Shown here: in pieces, positions 14,972-24,054 of the stretch
How positions within the stretch are numbered: the stretch's first letter is position 1
How the letters are laid out: each line of letters starts with the position of its first letter
Assembly: GCA_021324255.1 (NCBI GenBank)
Contig: JAJPJL010000021.1
Span: 1-42,479, forward strand
DNA length: 42,479 bases
Origin: Bacillota bacterium
GTDB taxonomy: Bacteria > Sysuimicrobiota > Sysuimicrobiia > Sysuimicrobiales > Segetimicrobiaceae
Direction of reading: 5' to 3'
The notes under the pieces: generated by a model
What the model was told of the DNA's origin: nothing
What the model saw: only the letters and a program-made list of their open reading frames with translations
Database searches by the model: none
Made by a program: the position numbers and the translations under genes

Positions 14972-16314
14972 CAGCGCGCCGCCTCCGACGGCGCGGTTTG
15001 CTCGTCGGGACCGCGCAGCACGAGCAGAACCGCCAAAAATACCGCGAGCACGCCGAGGAGAGCATACATTCCGGCGAACCCGAGCACCGTGAAGATCGTC
15101 TCCCCGGCTTCGACGGTGGGCGAGACCCCCGCGGCGGTCCGCAGCAGCCCGTAGATCAGCCACGGCTGGCGGCCGACCTCGGTCACGACCCAGCCGGCTT
15201 CATTCGCGATATAGGGAAAGGGCAGCAGGAGCATCAACACCCAGAGGAACCACCGGCTCGTGAACAGGGCGCCGCGCGACCACAGCGCGACCCCCAGCAG
15301 CAGCGCGGCGATCAAGATCGTCCCCAGTCCGACCATGATGTGGTAGGCGTAATAGGTGATTTGTACGAGCGGCCATTCTGTCTGGGGGTAGTCGTTGAGC
15401 CCCTTCACCTCGGCGCGCAGGTTGCCATAGGCGAGGAAGCTCAGGGCGTCCGGCACGAAGACGGGATCTAGCAGCCGATGCTCTGTCGTCGACGGCATCC
15501 CGATGATCGCGATCGGCGCGCCGTACCGTGTTGCGAACAATCCTTCCATCGCGGCGAGTTTGACCGGCTGATAGGCTGTCACGTTGCGGCTGTTCATGTC
15601 GCCGGTTGGAAACAGCTGCGTCAACGAGAACACCACGCCGACCCCGACCCCGAGCGCGACGGACAGTCGCCCGAACTCGACGTGCCGGCCGGCCAGCAGG
15701 TAGTATGCGCCGACCGACGCCGTCACCACCGCGGCGGACAGGACGGCGCCGTTGATCACGTGGGCGTACTGCCACCACAGGAACGGGTTGCCGAGCAGCG
15801 CCCCAAGGCTGGCCAACTGCACGGTCCCGTCCGCAGCGATGCGGTACCCCACCGGATGCTGCATCCAGGCATTCGTGGCGGTGATGAACAGCCCCGACAA
15901 CCACGCGCCCACGGCGACCAGCACGGCCGACAACCAGTGCGCCCGCGGCGACACCCGGCCCTCCCCAAACAGGAGGATCCCCAGGAATGTGGACTCGAGG
16001 AAGAACGAAAAGACGCCTTCGAGTCCGAGGGTCTGCCCGATGACCCCGCCGGCGAACGCGGAAAACTGCGCCCAGTTGGTCCCAAATTGAAACTCCATCG
16101 GGATACCGGTAATCACGCCGACGGCGAAGTTGAGCGCGAAGATCTTCGTCCAGAAACGGGCCGCCGCCGCGTACCGCGGTTCGCCGCGGGTCAGGTGCAG
16201 CGTCTTAAGCACAACGATCAGCGGAGCCAACCCCATCGTCAGGATCGGAAAGAGGTAATGAAACATGACGGTGAACGTGAATTGAATGCGGTCAGCAATC
16301 GCCGTGTCCGTCAT
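14971..16314 (-). CDS. cydA: Cytochrome bd oxidase subunit I
   Basis: A 447-residue catalytic subunit carrying hemes b558, b595 and d; it oxidises quinol and reduces oxygen to water at high affinity without pumping protons. Recognisable blocks are FTVMFHYLFPILTMGLAPL (heme-ligand His near residue 19), GIPMEFQFGTNWAQFSAFAG, GLEGVFSFFLESTFLGILLF (acidic residues of the proton path), the HVINGAVLSAA His, and EAGWVVTEVGRQPWLIYG. At 447 residues it belongs to the short Q-loop class. I chose ATG 16314 (MTDTAIADRIQFT) with AGGTG upstream; a GTG three codons earlier is an alternative. It is first in the operon. Confidence 0.95.
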   Translation of the reverse strand: MTDTAIADRIQFTFTVMFHYLFPILTMGLAPLIVVLKTLHLTRGEPRYAAAARFWTKIFALNFAVGVITGIPMEFQFGTNWAQFSAFAGGVIGQTLGLEGVFSFFLESTFLGILLFGEGRVSPRAHWLSAVLVAVGAWLSGLFITATNAWMQHPVGYRIAADGTVQLASLGALLGNPFLWWQYAHVINGAVLSAAVVTASVGAYYLLAGRHVEFGRLSVALGVGVGVVFSLTQLFPTGDMNSRNVTAYQPVKLAAMEGLFATRYGAPIAIIGMPSTTEHRLLDPVFVPDALSFLAYGNLRAEVKGLNDYPQTEWPLVQITYYAYHIMVGLGTILIAALLLGVALWSRGALFTSRWFLWVLMLLLPFPYIANEAGWVVTEVGRQPWLIYGLLRTAAGVSPTVEAGETIFTVLGFAGMYALLGVLAVFLAVLLVLRGPDEQTAPSEAAR

Positions 16315-16719
16315 GCAGGGCACCTGTCGGTTGTAACACTTGAACTTTGGCGTCGAACGCGAAACTTCACCGGTGTTGAAGCCAGGTCGACACGAGCTTC
16401 ACCGTCCCCCCCATCAGGTCCCCGCAGACGGAGGCGGGTACTCGTCGCTCTGCAGCCGCGCCGTGAGATCGTCGGAATCGCCGCTGCAGACGTCTCCGGT
16501 ACTCTCGTGAGTCATTTGGCGGTCATCGCGGGACTCATTCCCACATCACCCCGGGCGGTACTCCAAGTCCAGGCGCAGGTGCGGTGCCTCGACGAGCGGA
16601 ATAGGTTTTTGAGTCAGCAAGAGTACAGCGAATCCCACGCCTCGGCGGTGAAATCCCCCAGGTCGTGACAAGAGCGGTTCGGAGCGCGGAGTTGCACAGG
16701 CGCCCGAAGGAGGAATGCG
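16315..16719. other. Intergenic region, no gene seen
   Basis: About 400 bases between the start of cydA (minus) and the AhpD-like gene (plus). It must contain the promoters of both. I see no convincing reading frame, terminator or repeat. A loose palindromic stretch (TTGAACTTTGGCGTCGAA, about 16338-16355) lies upstream of cydA but does not match a Fnr box. Confidence 0.45.
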
Positions 16720-17046
16720 ATGACGACATTGCCGGCCGCGTACGAAGCGTTTAAGCGAGCATACCCCGCCGTATGGGAGGCATACGATCGCCTCGGCGCC
16801 GCCGCCCACGGCGCTGGCCCGTTAGACGAGAAATCGCGAGCCCTCGTCAAGCTCGGCATGGCGATCGGCCGCCAGATAGAGGGAGCCACGCACGCACACG
16901 TCAGGCTTGCCCTGCAGTCAGGGGTCACCGCTGATGAAATCCGCCACGTGGTCCTCCTAGCGGTCACGACACTCGGATTCCCGGCGATTATGACGGTGCG
17001 CACCTGGGTCGAAGAGGCCCTCTCGACATCGCAGAAGACGCGGTAG
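16720..17046 (+). CDS. Carboxymuconolactone decarboxylase-like protein
   Basis: A 108-residue protein of the CMD/AhpD fold. It has the helical core LDEKSRALVKLGMAIGRQIE, the motif EGATHAHVRLALQSGVTADE, and IRHVVLLAVTTLGFPAIMT. The AhpD peroxidase CxxC is absent (HAH at that site), so a thiol-based peroxidase function is unlikely; the CMD-type sub-family with a His is a better match, of unknown substrate. The start at 16720 follows AAGGAGG. It is a single gene convergent with the cytochrome operon, ending only 34 bases from it. Confidence 0.86.
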   Translation: MTTLPAAYEAFKRAYPAVWEAYDRLGAAAHGAGPLDEKSRALVKLGMAIGRQIEGATHAHVRLALQSGVTADEIRHVVLLAVTTLGFPAIMTVRTWVEEALSTSQKTR

Positions 17047-17080
17047 CGTCGTCCCATCTGTCAGCGCATCGCGGCTCTGG

Positions 17081-17794
17081 CTATTGTGCCTTCGCGTGTG
17101 TTTGGAGGTACTTCAGGACCAGCAGCAGATCATCCCCGCTCAGGCCGGCACGATCGGCCATGTTTTGGAGGGTTCCCGGCCACTGGTTGGCCGTGTACTG
17201 TTCGGGTGCATAGAGAGAGTGGCAGGTGCTGCAGTGGGATTCATACACCTGGCGGCCGTGCGTCCATACGGCCTGCAGGTCGGACGTGAGGGCCCCGGCG
17301 GCGACCCACCCGGTGACCGTCACTTGCGTCCACACCGTCCCGTAACTGTCCTTCGTCTGCGAACCCATCTGCCGCTCAGCCTGGTCCGGCGCCGTGACAT
17401 TGACAAGCACCACGCGCTGCCCGACCGCCGCCACGATCGCGTTGCTTCCCGCGGATGACCAGCCCTGGACGGACACGTGGACGTCCGAGGCACGTGTCTC
17501 CGTGACTGACAGCGGCGTCCCGGGTGTGACGGTCCCGACCGCTGTCCCGCCCGGGTCCTTTCTCAGTGGCGTCGATCCTGCGGCATACGCGGTCTTTCCC
17601 ACCGCCGGCGGGGCGGCCGCGGCGAGGCGCATCGACGGGGTCGTCCCGAGCGGTGCTGGCGGCGCATCGGTAAGAGCCCCCCCTCGAGACCATACCAAGC
17701 CGGGCGCCGCAAGACAGGCCGCGACGCCCATCGCAACCAGCACCGTCCGTCGCAACATACCCGGCATCTCCTCGAGTCCCTCCGCGGTCGTCAT
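17081..17794 (-). CDS. Monoheme cytochrome c with SH3-like domain
   Basis: A 237-residue exported cytochrome, probably the electron donor to the adjacent reductases. A signal/anchor segment near residues 13-35 (MLRRTVLVAMGVAACLAAPG) is followed by an SH3-like segment (GKTAYAAGSTPLRKDPGGTA, then GTVTPGTPLSVTET). At the C-terminus is a single heme motif, CSTCH, inside YESHCSTCHSLYAPEQYTAN and QWPGTLQNMADRAGLS. That block resembles the C-terminal heme domain of TorC pentaheme cytochromes, whereas the four N-terminal hemes are missing. The start is ATG 17794 after GGGGAG; an internal start at the second or third Met of the leader is possible. It is the last gene of the reductase operon. Confidence 0.82.
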   Translation of the reverse strand: MTTAEGLEEMPGMLRRTVLVAMGVAACLAAPGLVWSRGGALTDAPPAPLGTTPSMRLAAAAPPAVGKTAYAAGSTPLRKDPGGTAVGTVTPGTPLSVTETRASDVHVSVQGWSSAGSNAIVAAVGQRVVLVNVTAPDQAERQMGSQTKDSYGTVWTQVTVTGWVAAGALTSDLQAVWTHGRQVYESHCSTCHSLYAPEQYTANQWPGTLQNMADRAGLSGDDLLLVLKYLQTHAKAQ

Positions 17795-17833
17795 AGACTC
17801 CCCGAGATCGCTGGTACCGGTCCGGACACACAC

Positions 17834-18541
17834 TCACCTGGCCGCGTGTTCGGCGCCGGCAATCACGTGACATAACCACGCATCGTCGCGCCGCAGAAAC
17901 GCCACGAGCAACCCCGCCGCCTCTCGGTAGAATCCGGACACGGTTTCGCGCGCCACATCCTCGGCCCATCGCGGTGCCCAGCCCAACAAGTGCCCCTGGA
18001 GGAATGCAAGCTGCTTTCGATAGCTCCGTGCGGCATCCGCATCCGCGGCTTCGATGGTGGGGCTGCGCTCCGCGAGATGCTGCATGATCGCCAGCTCGAC
18101 GGCCACGTGGTCGGGAGGGGCACCGAACTCGCGCCCGACCTCAAGCCCCTCATCGCGCAGTACCGCGGCGACCTCGGAAAACGCTTCTCCGTAGAACCGT
18201 TGGATCTGGCCTGCATAGGCCGATTCGTACGGTGGTGCCAACCCGGGACCCGGGCCGATGAACAGCCGCGCGTACTCGACGGCCAAGTCGCCGACGACGT
18301 CGGCCGGGACTCGCGTCCTGGACGCGGCGACGGACCGAAGGAGGCTTCCGGCCTCGCGCTCGACGCGGCAGTCGGCCGCGACGTGCCGCAGCCGCGCCTG
18401 CGTATCGGTGGCAGAGAGGCGCGTCCATCCGTCCTGGGTCAGCTCCCGCGCAAAGATCGCCGACAGCGTCGCGTACATGGCGGCCCGGGAAGACGCGCTG
18501 TCGGCCGCGTTGGGGCGTCCTTGTGCGTGCGCCGTCATCAC
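17834..18541 (-). CDS. TorD-family molybdoenzyme chaperone
   Basis: A 235-residue cytoplasmic chaperone that binds the Tat leader and apo-form of the reductase while the molybdenum cofactor is inserted. It is mostly helical, with the family motifs LAVEYARLFIGPGPGLAPPY followed by ESAYAGQIQRFYGEAFSEVA, then PPDHVAVELAIMQHLAERSP and the later HLLGWAPRWAEDVA. These fit TorD/DmsD proteins (about 200-240 residues). The start is GTG 18541 or the next ATG; GTG is the better spaced from AGGAG. It begins five bases from the stop of the reductase at 18546. One chaperone apparently serves two reductases. Confidence 0.9.
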   Translation of the reverse strand: MMTAHAQGRPNAADSASSRAAMYATLSAIFARELTQDGWTRLSATDTQARLRHVAADCRVEREAGSLLRSVAASRTRVPADVVGDLAVEYARLFIGPGPGLAPPYESAYAGQIQRFYGEAFSEVAAVLRDEGLEVGREFGAPPDHVAVELAIMQHLAERSPTIEAADADAARSYRKQLAFLQGHLLGWAPRWAEDVARETVSGFYREAAGLLVAFLRRDDAWLCHVIAGAEHAAR

Positions 18542-18545
18542 GAAG

Positions 18546-20990
18546 TCACGCTCCTGGCGGCGACCGAAACGCCGTCACGGCCGGAGGCACGCCGACGTAC
18601 TTCTCTACCTCCACCAGCGCCGTGTGCGACGGATTGCCATCGGCCAGGCGCGAACTCGGGACATCGGAGGTGAGCATGTTGACGTTCCCGTGGCGGTCCA
18701 GGGTCCCCGGGCGGCCGGATTCGAGAGGATCGTACCATCCGCCCTCGTGCATGGCCACCACCCCGCGCCGTGTGCGCGCGGTGACGACGGCACCGGCCAG
18801 CGTCTGCCCGCGGTCGTTGTACACGCGCACGAGGTCGCCGTTGGCGATCCCCCGGGCGGCGGCGTCCTGGGGATGAATCCAGATCGGTTCGCGGTCAGCG
18901 ACCTCGTACGTGCGGCGCAACCCCGTTTCATCGAGCTGGGAGTGCAGCCGCTCGCGGGGGTGCGGCGAGACCAGGTGCAGGGGAAACCGGGTCGCCAGCG
19001 GGCTCCTGAGCCACTCGGGCGGCGGCACCCACACGGGATGCGGCGGCACGTCGTCGTACCTGAACGAGGCGATCGTCTCGGAGTAGATCTCGATCTTGCC
19101 GGATGGGGTCGACAACGGGTGGTTGGCGGGGTCGGCCCGGAACCCAGCGTACGCCACGACCTGGTTCGCCGCCTCGGGCACGGGAAACTCGAGGTAGCCG
19201 CGCTGCCAAAAGACGTCGAAATCGGGGAGCTCGGCGCCGCCGGCGCCGGTCTGTTGCCGCGCGGGCGCTTCGGCATTGCGGGCGTTCCACTGCTGCTGCG
19301 CCGCCCTGTAGAACTGCCGCAGCCACGCCATCTCGTCCTTGCCCTCCGTGTACTGCGGGCCGAACCCGAGCCGCTCGGCCAAGGCAGCGCAGATATCGAA
19401 GTCGTGCCGCGCCTCGAAGAGTGGCGGCACGACCTGCTGCATCGCGAGGATGAATTTGTCGGTGCCCACGAGGTCGTTGCGCTCGAGCGTGGTGGTCGCG
19501 GGTAGCACGATGTCGGCGTGCTTGGCCGTCGCTGTCCAAACGTAGTCGTGCACGATCGTCACCTCCGGACGCTGCCACGCCCGCAGCGTGCGGTTCGTGT
19601 CCTGTGCGTGATGCAGTGGGTTCCCCCCCGCCCAATAGACCAGTTTGATGTCGGGGTACGTGACGGTGCGCCCGTCGTACTCGATCATCTTTCCCGGATT
19701 GAGCAGCATGTCGACCCACATGTTGATCGGCACGAAATCCTTGACGGGGTTGCTCCCCGCCGGTAGTCCAGGAAGCGGGGGCGCGCTGCCGACTGGTGAG
19801 CCGAGCCCGCTCGGGAAGTTGATCTGCGCACCGCCGCCCGGCAGTCCGATCTGCCCCAGCATGGCCGCGAGCGTGATCATCATCCATACCGGTTGCTCTC
19901 CATGCGCGGCCCGCTGCAGTGAAAACCCGCCGACGAGCGCCGTCCGCGACCGGGCCATGCGACGCGCCAGCGCCCGGATCGTGGCGGCCGGCACGTCCGC
20001 GATCGCCGCGGCCCATTCCGGCGACTTCGGCTGACCGTCGGCCTTGCCGCTGACGTAGTCCGCGAACCGGTCGAACCCGACCGTATAGTTCGCCAGAAAC
20101 TCCTTGTCGTGCAGGTTCTCCATGACCAAGGCGTGCGCGATGCCGAGGAGCAGCGCCGTGTCGGTGTTGGGACGGATCGCGATCCGCTCGGTGCGGAGAT
20201 ACTGATCCGTGTCGGTCTCCAACGGGTTCACGGAGACGACCGGCGTCCTCTTGTCGCGAAGCTGGGTGAGCCATCCTTTGTCGAGGTGGGCGCCATCGCC
20301 GCCGGAGAGAATCTCGGCCGTGATTAGTGGATCCGTGCCGATGAGGACGACCAGCGTGCTGTGCTGCACGATCGTCGGCCACGCGGACGCCAGAGGCCGC
20401 GCGTCGCCGAGCACGTGCGGCGTGATCACGGGCAGGACGGGCGCGCTGTAGGTGTTGACGTACGACACGTAGCCGCCAAACATCCCCAGCATGCGCTGGA
20501 GCGCCTGGGTAGCGCCGTGAAACTTGCCCGCGCTCTGCCAGCCGTAGCTGCCACCGTAGATCGCCCGGTTGCCATATTGGCTCTTGACGCGCCGCAGTTC
20601 CGCCGCCACGATGTCGAGGGCCTGGTCCCACGACACGCGGACAAACGGTTCGACGCCGCGGCCCGTCGTGTCGCTCCGCCCGCGATCACGGTAGAAGCCC
20701 TGCCGGACCATGGGAGATTTGATGCGGTTCGGCGCGTACAAGACGTCCCGCATCACGGTGACCATGCGGTTCGGGTCGGGGTCGCGGGCGAACGCCCGCG
20801 TGCGGACGAGCCGGCCGCCGGCGACGTCCGCGGTGAACGCGCCCCAGTGCGCTACGCTGAGGCGGGTCACCGGCGCCGCCGGTGGTGCGGCGCTCGCCTG
20901 TATCGCGCGCACCAGTGGCGCCGCAGCAAGACCCCCGATCGTCATGCCGGTATCGCGCAGCAGCGCGCGTCGTGTGAGCCTGTGCATCAT
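18546..20990 (-). CDS. Tat-exported molybdopterin S/N-oxide reductase, copy 1
   Basis: An 814-residue periplasmic-type molybdoenzyme of the DMSO reductase family, in the TorA/BisC/DorA (type III) group. The Tat leader is HRLTRRALLRDTGMTIGG. Active-site residues are visible: Y149 and W151 in GGSYGW, and S182 in NTYSAP, whose 31-residue spacing from the Trp matches the Mo-ligand Ser of DMSO reductase. Molybdopterin-binding motifs include VYWAGGNPLHHAQDTNR and the C-terminal GNPSHTALVEVEKYVGVPPA. No N-terminal Cys cluster for Fe-S is present, consistent with the group. The substrate may be DMSO, TMAO, a biotin sulfoxide or another oxide; this cannot be decided here. I chose ATG 20990, preceded by GGGAGG. 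Confidence 0.9.
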   Translation of the reverse strand: MMHRLTRRALLRDTGMTIGGLAAAPLVRAIQASAAPPAAPVTRLSVAHWGAFTADVAGGRLVRTRAFARDPDPNRMVTVMRDVLYAPNRIKSPMVRQGFYRDRGRSDTTGRGVEPFVRVSWDQALDIVAAELRRVKSQYGNRAIYGGSYGWQSAGKFHGATQALQRMLGMFGGYVSYVNTYSAPVLPVITPHVLGDARPLASAWPTIVQHSTLVVLIGTDPLITAEILSGGDGAHLDKGWLTQLRDKRTPVVSVNPLETDTDQYLRTERIAIRPNTDTALLLGIAHALVMENLHDKEFLANYTVGFDRFADYVSGKADGQPKSPEWAAAIADVPAATIRALARRMARSRTALVGGFSLQRAAHGEQPVWMMITLAAMLGQIGLPGGGAQINFPSGLGSPVGSAPPLPGLPAGSNPVKDFVPINMWVDMLLNPGKMIEYDGRTVTYPDIKLVYWAGGNPLHHAQDTNRTLRAWQRPEVTIVHDYVWTATAKHADIVLPATTTLERNDLVGTDKFILAMQQVVPPLFEARHDFDICAALAERLGFGPQYTEGKDEMAWLRQFYRAAQQQWNARNAEAPARQQTGAGGAELPDFDVFWQRGYLEFPVPEAANQVVAYAGFRADPANHPLSTPSGKIEIYSETIASFRYDDVPPHPVWVPPPEWLRSPLATRFPLHLVSPHPRERLHSQLDETGLRRTYEVADREPIWIHPQDAAARGIANGDLVRVYNDRGQTLAGAVVTARTRRGVVAMHEGGWYDPLESGRPGTLDRHGNVNMLTSDVPSSRLADGNPSHTALVEVEKYVGVPPAVTAFRSPPGA

Positions 20991-21096
20991 GCGTGCTTCC
21001 ACCTCCCGAGTAGACTCAACCGGACGCGTCCCCGCGTCCGAGGCTCTACCACAACATCTCCCCGCCCGCCTGCGACCGGCGACCTGGCGCACCGCC

Positions 21097-23529
21097 CTAT
21101 GCGCCGGGCGGTGGCGAGAACGCGGTGACGGCTGGTGGGACCCCTACGTACTTCTCGACCTGTACCAACGCCGTGTGGGATGGGTTCCCGTCGGACAATT
21201 TCGAGTTCGGGGCATCCGTCGTCACGTTGTTCACACTCCCGTGGCGATCGAGCGTGCCGATCGCCTCTGGGCTCAAGGGATCGTACCAGCCGCCTTCGCG
21301 CATGGCGACGACGCCATGCCGGATCCGCGAAGTGACGACCGCGCCCGCGAGCGTCTGGCCGCGGTCATTGAACACGCGGACAATGTCGCCGTCGGCGATC
21401 CCGCGGGCCTGAGCGTCCGCTGGATTGATCCAGATCGGCTCCCGGCCGCGCACTTCATACTGCTGGTGCAGGCGCGTCTGATCCAACTGGGAGTGCAGCC
21501 GATCCTTCGGGTGGGGTGTCAGGAGGTGGAGCGGGAACCACGCCGCAAGCGAGCTTCCCAGCCATTCCGCGGGCGGAATCCATGTGGGATGCCCAGGGCA
21601 GTCTTCGTAGCCAAACCCCGCGATGGTCTGGGAGTAGATCTCGATCTTTCCCGACGGCGTGCCGAGCGGGCGATTGGCCGGATCGGCCCGAGAATCCGCG
21701 TAAGCCACGACCCGGTCCGCATTCATGGTGACCGGGAACTCGATATACCCCTGCCGCCAAAACGTGTCAAAGTCCGGCAGCGCGACCGCTTGAGGCTGGT
21801 TCCCTTGGTCCGGCATATTGGTGCGCGTTTGCATCTGTTGCTGGGCGGCGCCGTAGAATTGGCGGAGCCACGCCATCTCATTCTTGCCCTCCGTGTATTG
21901 GGAATCAACGCCCAGCCGCTCGGCGAGGGCCGCGCAGATGTCAAAATCGTTTCGTGACTCGAATACCGGCGGGACCGCCTGCTGCATCGCCGCGATAAAT
22001 CGGCTCGTCCCCATGATGTCGTTTCGCTCAAGAACGGTCGTGGCCGGCAAGACGATGTCCGCGTGTTTCGTGGTCGCCGTCCACGCGTATTCGTGCACGA
22101 TGATGACCTCCGGCCGCTGCCATGCACGGAGCACTCGGTTCACGTCCTGGGCATGATGCAACGGATTGCCGCCAGCCCAGTACACCAGCTTGATGTCCGG
22201 GTAGGTGATCTTGCGGCCATCGTAGTCGATCGTTTTGCCGGGGTTGAGGAGTAGATCGGTCCACATGTTGATCGGGACGAAATCCTTGACGGGGTTGGTC
22301 CCGGTCGACAACCCGGGCACAGCGGGCGCCATACCGAGCGCCGTGCCGACGCGGCCGGGGAAATCGATCTGGACGCCGCCACCGGGAAGCCCGATCTGCC
22401 CGAGCATGGCCGCGAGCGTGATCATCATCCACACTGGTTGCTCCCCGTGGGCCGCCCGCTGCAGCGGGTATCCGCCCATGAGCATGGTCGGCGACTTCGC
22501 CATGCGGCGGGCGAGTGTCCGGATCGTCGCCGCCGGCACCTCGGTGATGGCGGCGGCCCACTCCGGCGACTTCGGCTGTCCGTCGGTCTGGCCGCTGAGA
22601 TACTCGGCGAACCGGTCGAAACCGACGGTGCACTTCGCGAGGAAGTCCTGCGCGTAGAGATTCTCGGTGGAGAAGATATAGGCCAGCGCGAGCATGAGCG
22701 CGGTGTCCGTGTTAGGACGAATCGCGATCCGCTCGGCGTGGAGGTACTGATCGGTATCGGTTTCAATCGGATTCACGGACACGACCGGGATCCTGGCGTC
22801 CCGGAGCTGGCGGACGTAATCCATGATGAGGTGGCCGCCGTCTCCGGACACCACCTCGGCGTTGACGAGCGGGTCGTACCCGAACATGACGACCAGTCGG
22901 CTGTTTCGAATGATCGTCGGCCACGCGGATGCCCGCGGCGCCGAATCCCCGACCACGTGGGGACTGATGACCGGCAGGGTAGGCGCGCTATAGGAGTTCA
23001 CGTGGTAGACGTAGCCGCCAAGCAACACCAAGAGCCGCTGCATCGCCGCGGTCGCACTATGGAACTTGCCGGGGCTCTGCCACCCGTAGCTGCCACCGTA
23101 GATGGCACGGTTCCCGTACTGCGTCTTCACGCGTTGCAATTCGCCGGCGACGATCCCGAGCGCCTCGTCCCAAGAGACGCGGACGAACGGTTCTGCCCCG
23201 CGGCCAGCGGTGTCGCTGCGCGACCGGTCGCGGTAGAATCCCCGGCGGATCATGGGGTATTTGACACGACTGGGTCCGTAGAGCAGGTCCGGCATCACCG
23301 TTACCATGGGGTTCGGGTGCGGATCCTTAGAGAACGGTATCGTCCGGACTACCCGCCCGCCGACCACTTCTGCCGTAAAGAGTCCCCAGTGGGCGTTATT
23401 GAGCCTCGTGACCGTCGCGGGAGCGGCGGCCGCCTCTGTGCTGGCGAGCCCGAGCAACGGTGCGACCATGAAGCTCCCCGCCGTGAGCCCGCCCTGGCGA
23501 AGGAACGTTCGTCGCGTCATCGGTTGCAT
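21097..23529 (-). CDS. Tat-exported molybdopterin S/N-oxide reductase, copy 2
   Basis: An 810-residue paralogue of the preceding gene (roughly two-thirds to three-quarters identical over the blocks compared by eye). The Tat leader is QPMTRRTFLRQGGLTAGSF. The active site is intact: Y148 and W150 in GGSYGW, and S181 in NSYSAP. The cofactor motif VYWAGGNPLHHAQDVNR and the C-terminal GNPSHTALVQVEKYVGVPPA are shared with copy 1. The start is ATG 23529 with GGAGG upstream. It leads the operon; 106 bases separate it from copy 1, so both are likely transcribed together. Divergence is greatest in the substrate-facing C-terminal half, so different substrates are possible. Confidence 0.9.
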   Translation of the reverse strand: MQPMTRRTFLRQGGLTAGSFMVAPLLGLASTEAAAAPATVTRLNNAHWGLFTAEVVGGRVVRTIPFSKDPHPNPMVTVMPDLLYGPSRVKYPMIRRGFYRDRSRSDTAGRGAEPFVRVSWDEALGIVAGELQRVKTQYGNRAIYGGSYGWQSPGKFHSATAAMQRLLVLLGGYVYHVNSYSAPTLPVISPHVVGDSAPRASAWPTIIRNSRLVVMFGYDPLVNAEVVSGDGGHLIMDYVRQLRDARIPVVSVNPIETDTDQYLHAERIAIRPNTDTALMLALAYIFSTENLYAQDFLAKCTVGFDRFAEYLSGQTDGQPKSPEWAAAITEVPAATIRTLARRMAKSPTMLMGGYPLQRAAHGEQPVWMMITLAAMLGQIGLPGGGVQIDFPGRVGTALGMAPAVPGLSTGTNPVKDFVPINMWTDLLLNPGKTIDYDGRKITYPDIKLVYWAGGNPLHHAQDVNRVLRAWQRPEVIIVHEYAWTATTKHADIVLPATTVLERNDIMGTSRFIAAMQQAVPPVFESRNDFDICAALAERLGVDSQYTEGKNEMAWLRQFYGAAQQQMQTRTNMPDQGNQPQAVALPDFDTFWRQGYIEFPVTMNADRVVAYADSRADPANRPLGTPSGKIEIYSQTIAGFGYEDCPGHPTWIPPAEWLGSSLAAWFPLHLLTPHPKDRLHSQLDQTRLHQQYEVRGREPIWINPADAQARGIADGDIVRVFNDRGQTLAGAVVTSRIRHGVVAMREGGWYDPLSPEAIGTLDRHGSVNNVTTDAPNSKLSDGNPSHTALVQVEKYVGVPPAVTAFSPPPGA

Positions 23530-24054
23530 CGCTGATCCTCCACGTGGCGATTCGCGTCGTCGGTGTTCACGGTAGCCTATCGGCACATCGGGCTTGCGTG
23601 TCCGTCGACACGTTGCTCGTGCCATGCACAACGAGCGATGCGCGGGTCGCGAGGAACACTGGAAAGTCGGACATCTCTAACCTCCGTATCCTCGGCTTTG
23701 CGTCATTGAGTCCGGTATCAGCGTAAACGCGCGCTCTCGCGTTCCGCTATCGGACACTCAACCGATTCCTGCATCGGTCCAGGATCACATCACGCGAAGA
23801 GAAAACTCGCCCCAGGCAACCCCCCCACTATCCAGGGGGTGACCCGCAAGGAACCAGCGGCGCATTGGTCGCATAGGATGCGGGGGTGCTTTCGACAGGC
23901 GATCCTCCGCCGTGCGTTGGTTTGCAAGATTGGTGGTCCCGGGCGGCGGGGCTCCACGATGCTGGCTGGTCCAAGATTGAGATTCGATCGAGCCAGAACC
24001 GGCGCCACGGCCTGACGCGCACTGGGCTTCCACGGCCGATGAGGAGGGCGTGCT
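23530..24054. other. Divergent control region, no gene seen
   Basis: About 525 bases between the reductase operon and the ABC permease. It is the probable site of both promoters. It contains a short GC hairpin (ACCCCCTGG complementary to the C-run near 23819-23842, on the minus strand) but no gene-like frame. I looked for riboswitch motifs (ykkC, TPP) upstream of the ABC genes and found no match. Confidence 0.5.

Noticed and set aside
16338-16355. TTGAACTTTGGCGTCGAA upstream of cydA as a Fnr/Crp box
   Set aside because: Spacing and half-sites do not fit TTGAT-N4-ATCAA; treated as a coincidence.
16891-16908. AhpD-type alkyl-hydroperoxidase active site in the 16720 gene
   Set aside because: The CxxC pair is replaced by a sequence without cysteine (THAH), so a peroxidase call is not supported.
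23816-23900. Possible riboswitch upstream of the ABC genes (GC hairpin near 23819-23842)
   Set aside because: No match to guanidine, TPP or other class I could recall; the hairpin is also over 200 bases from the start.
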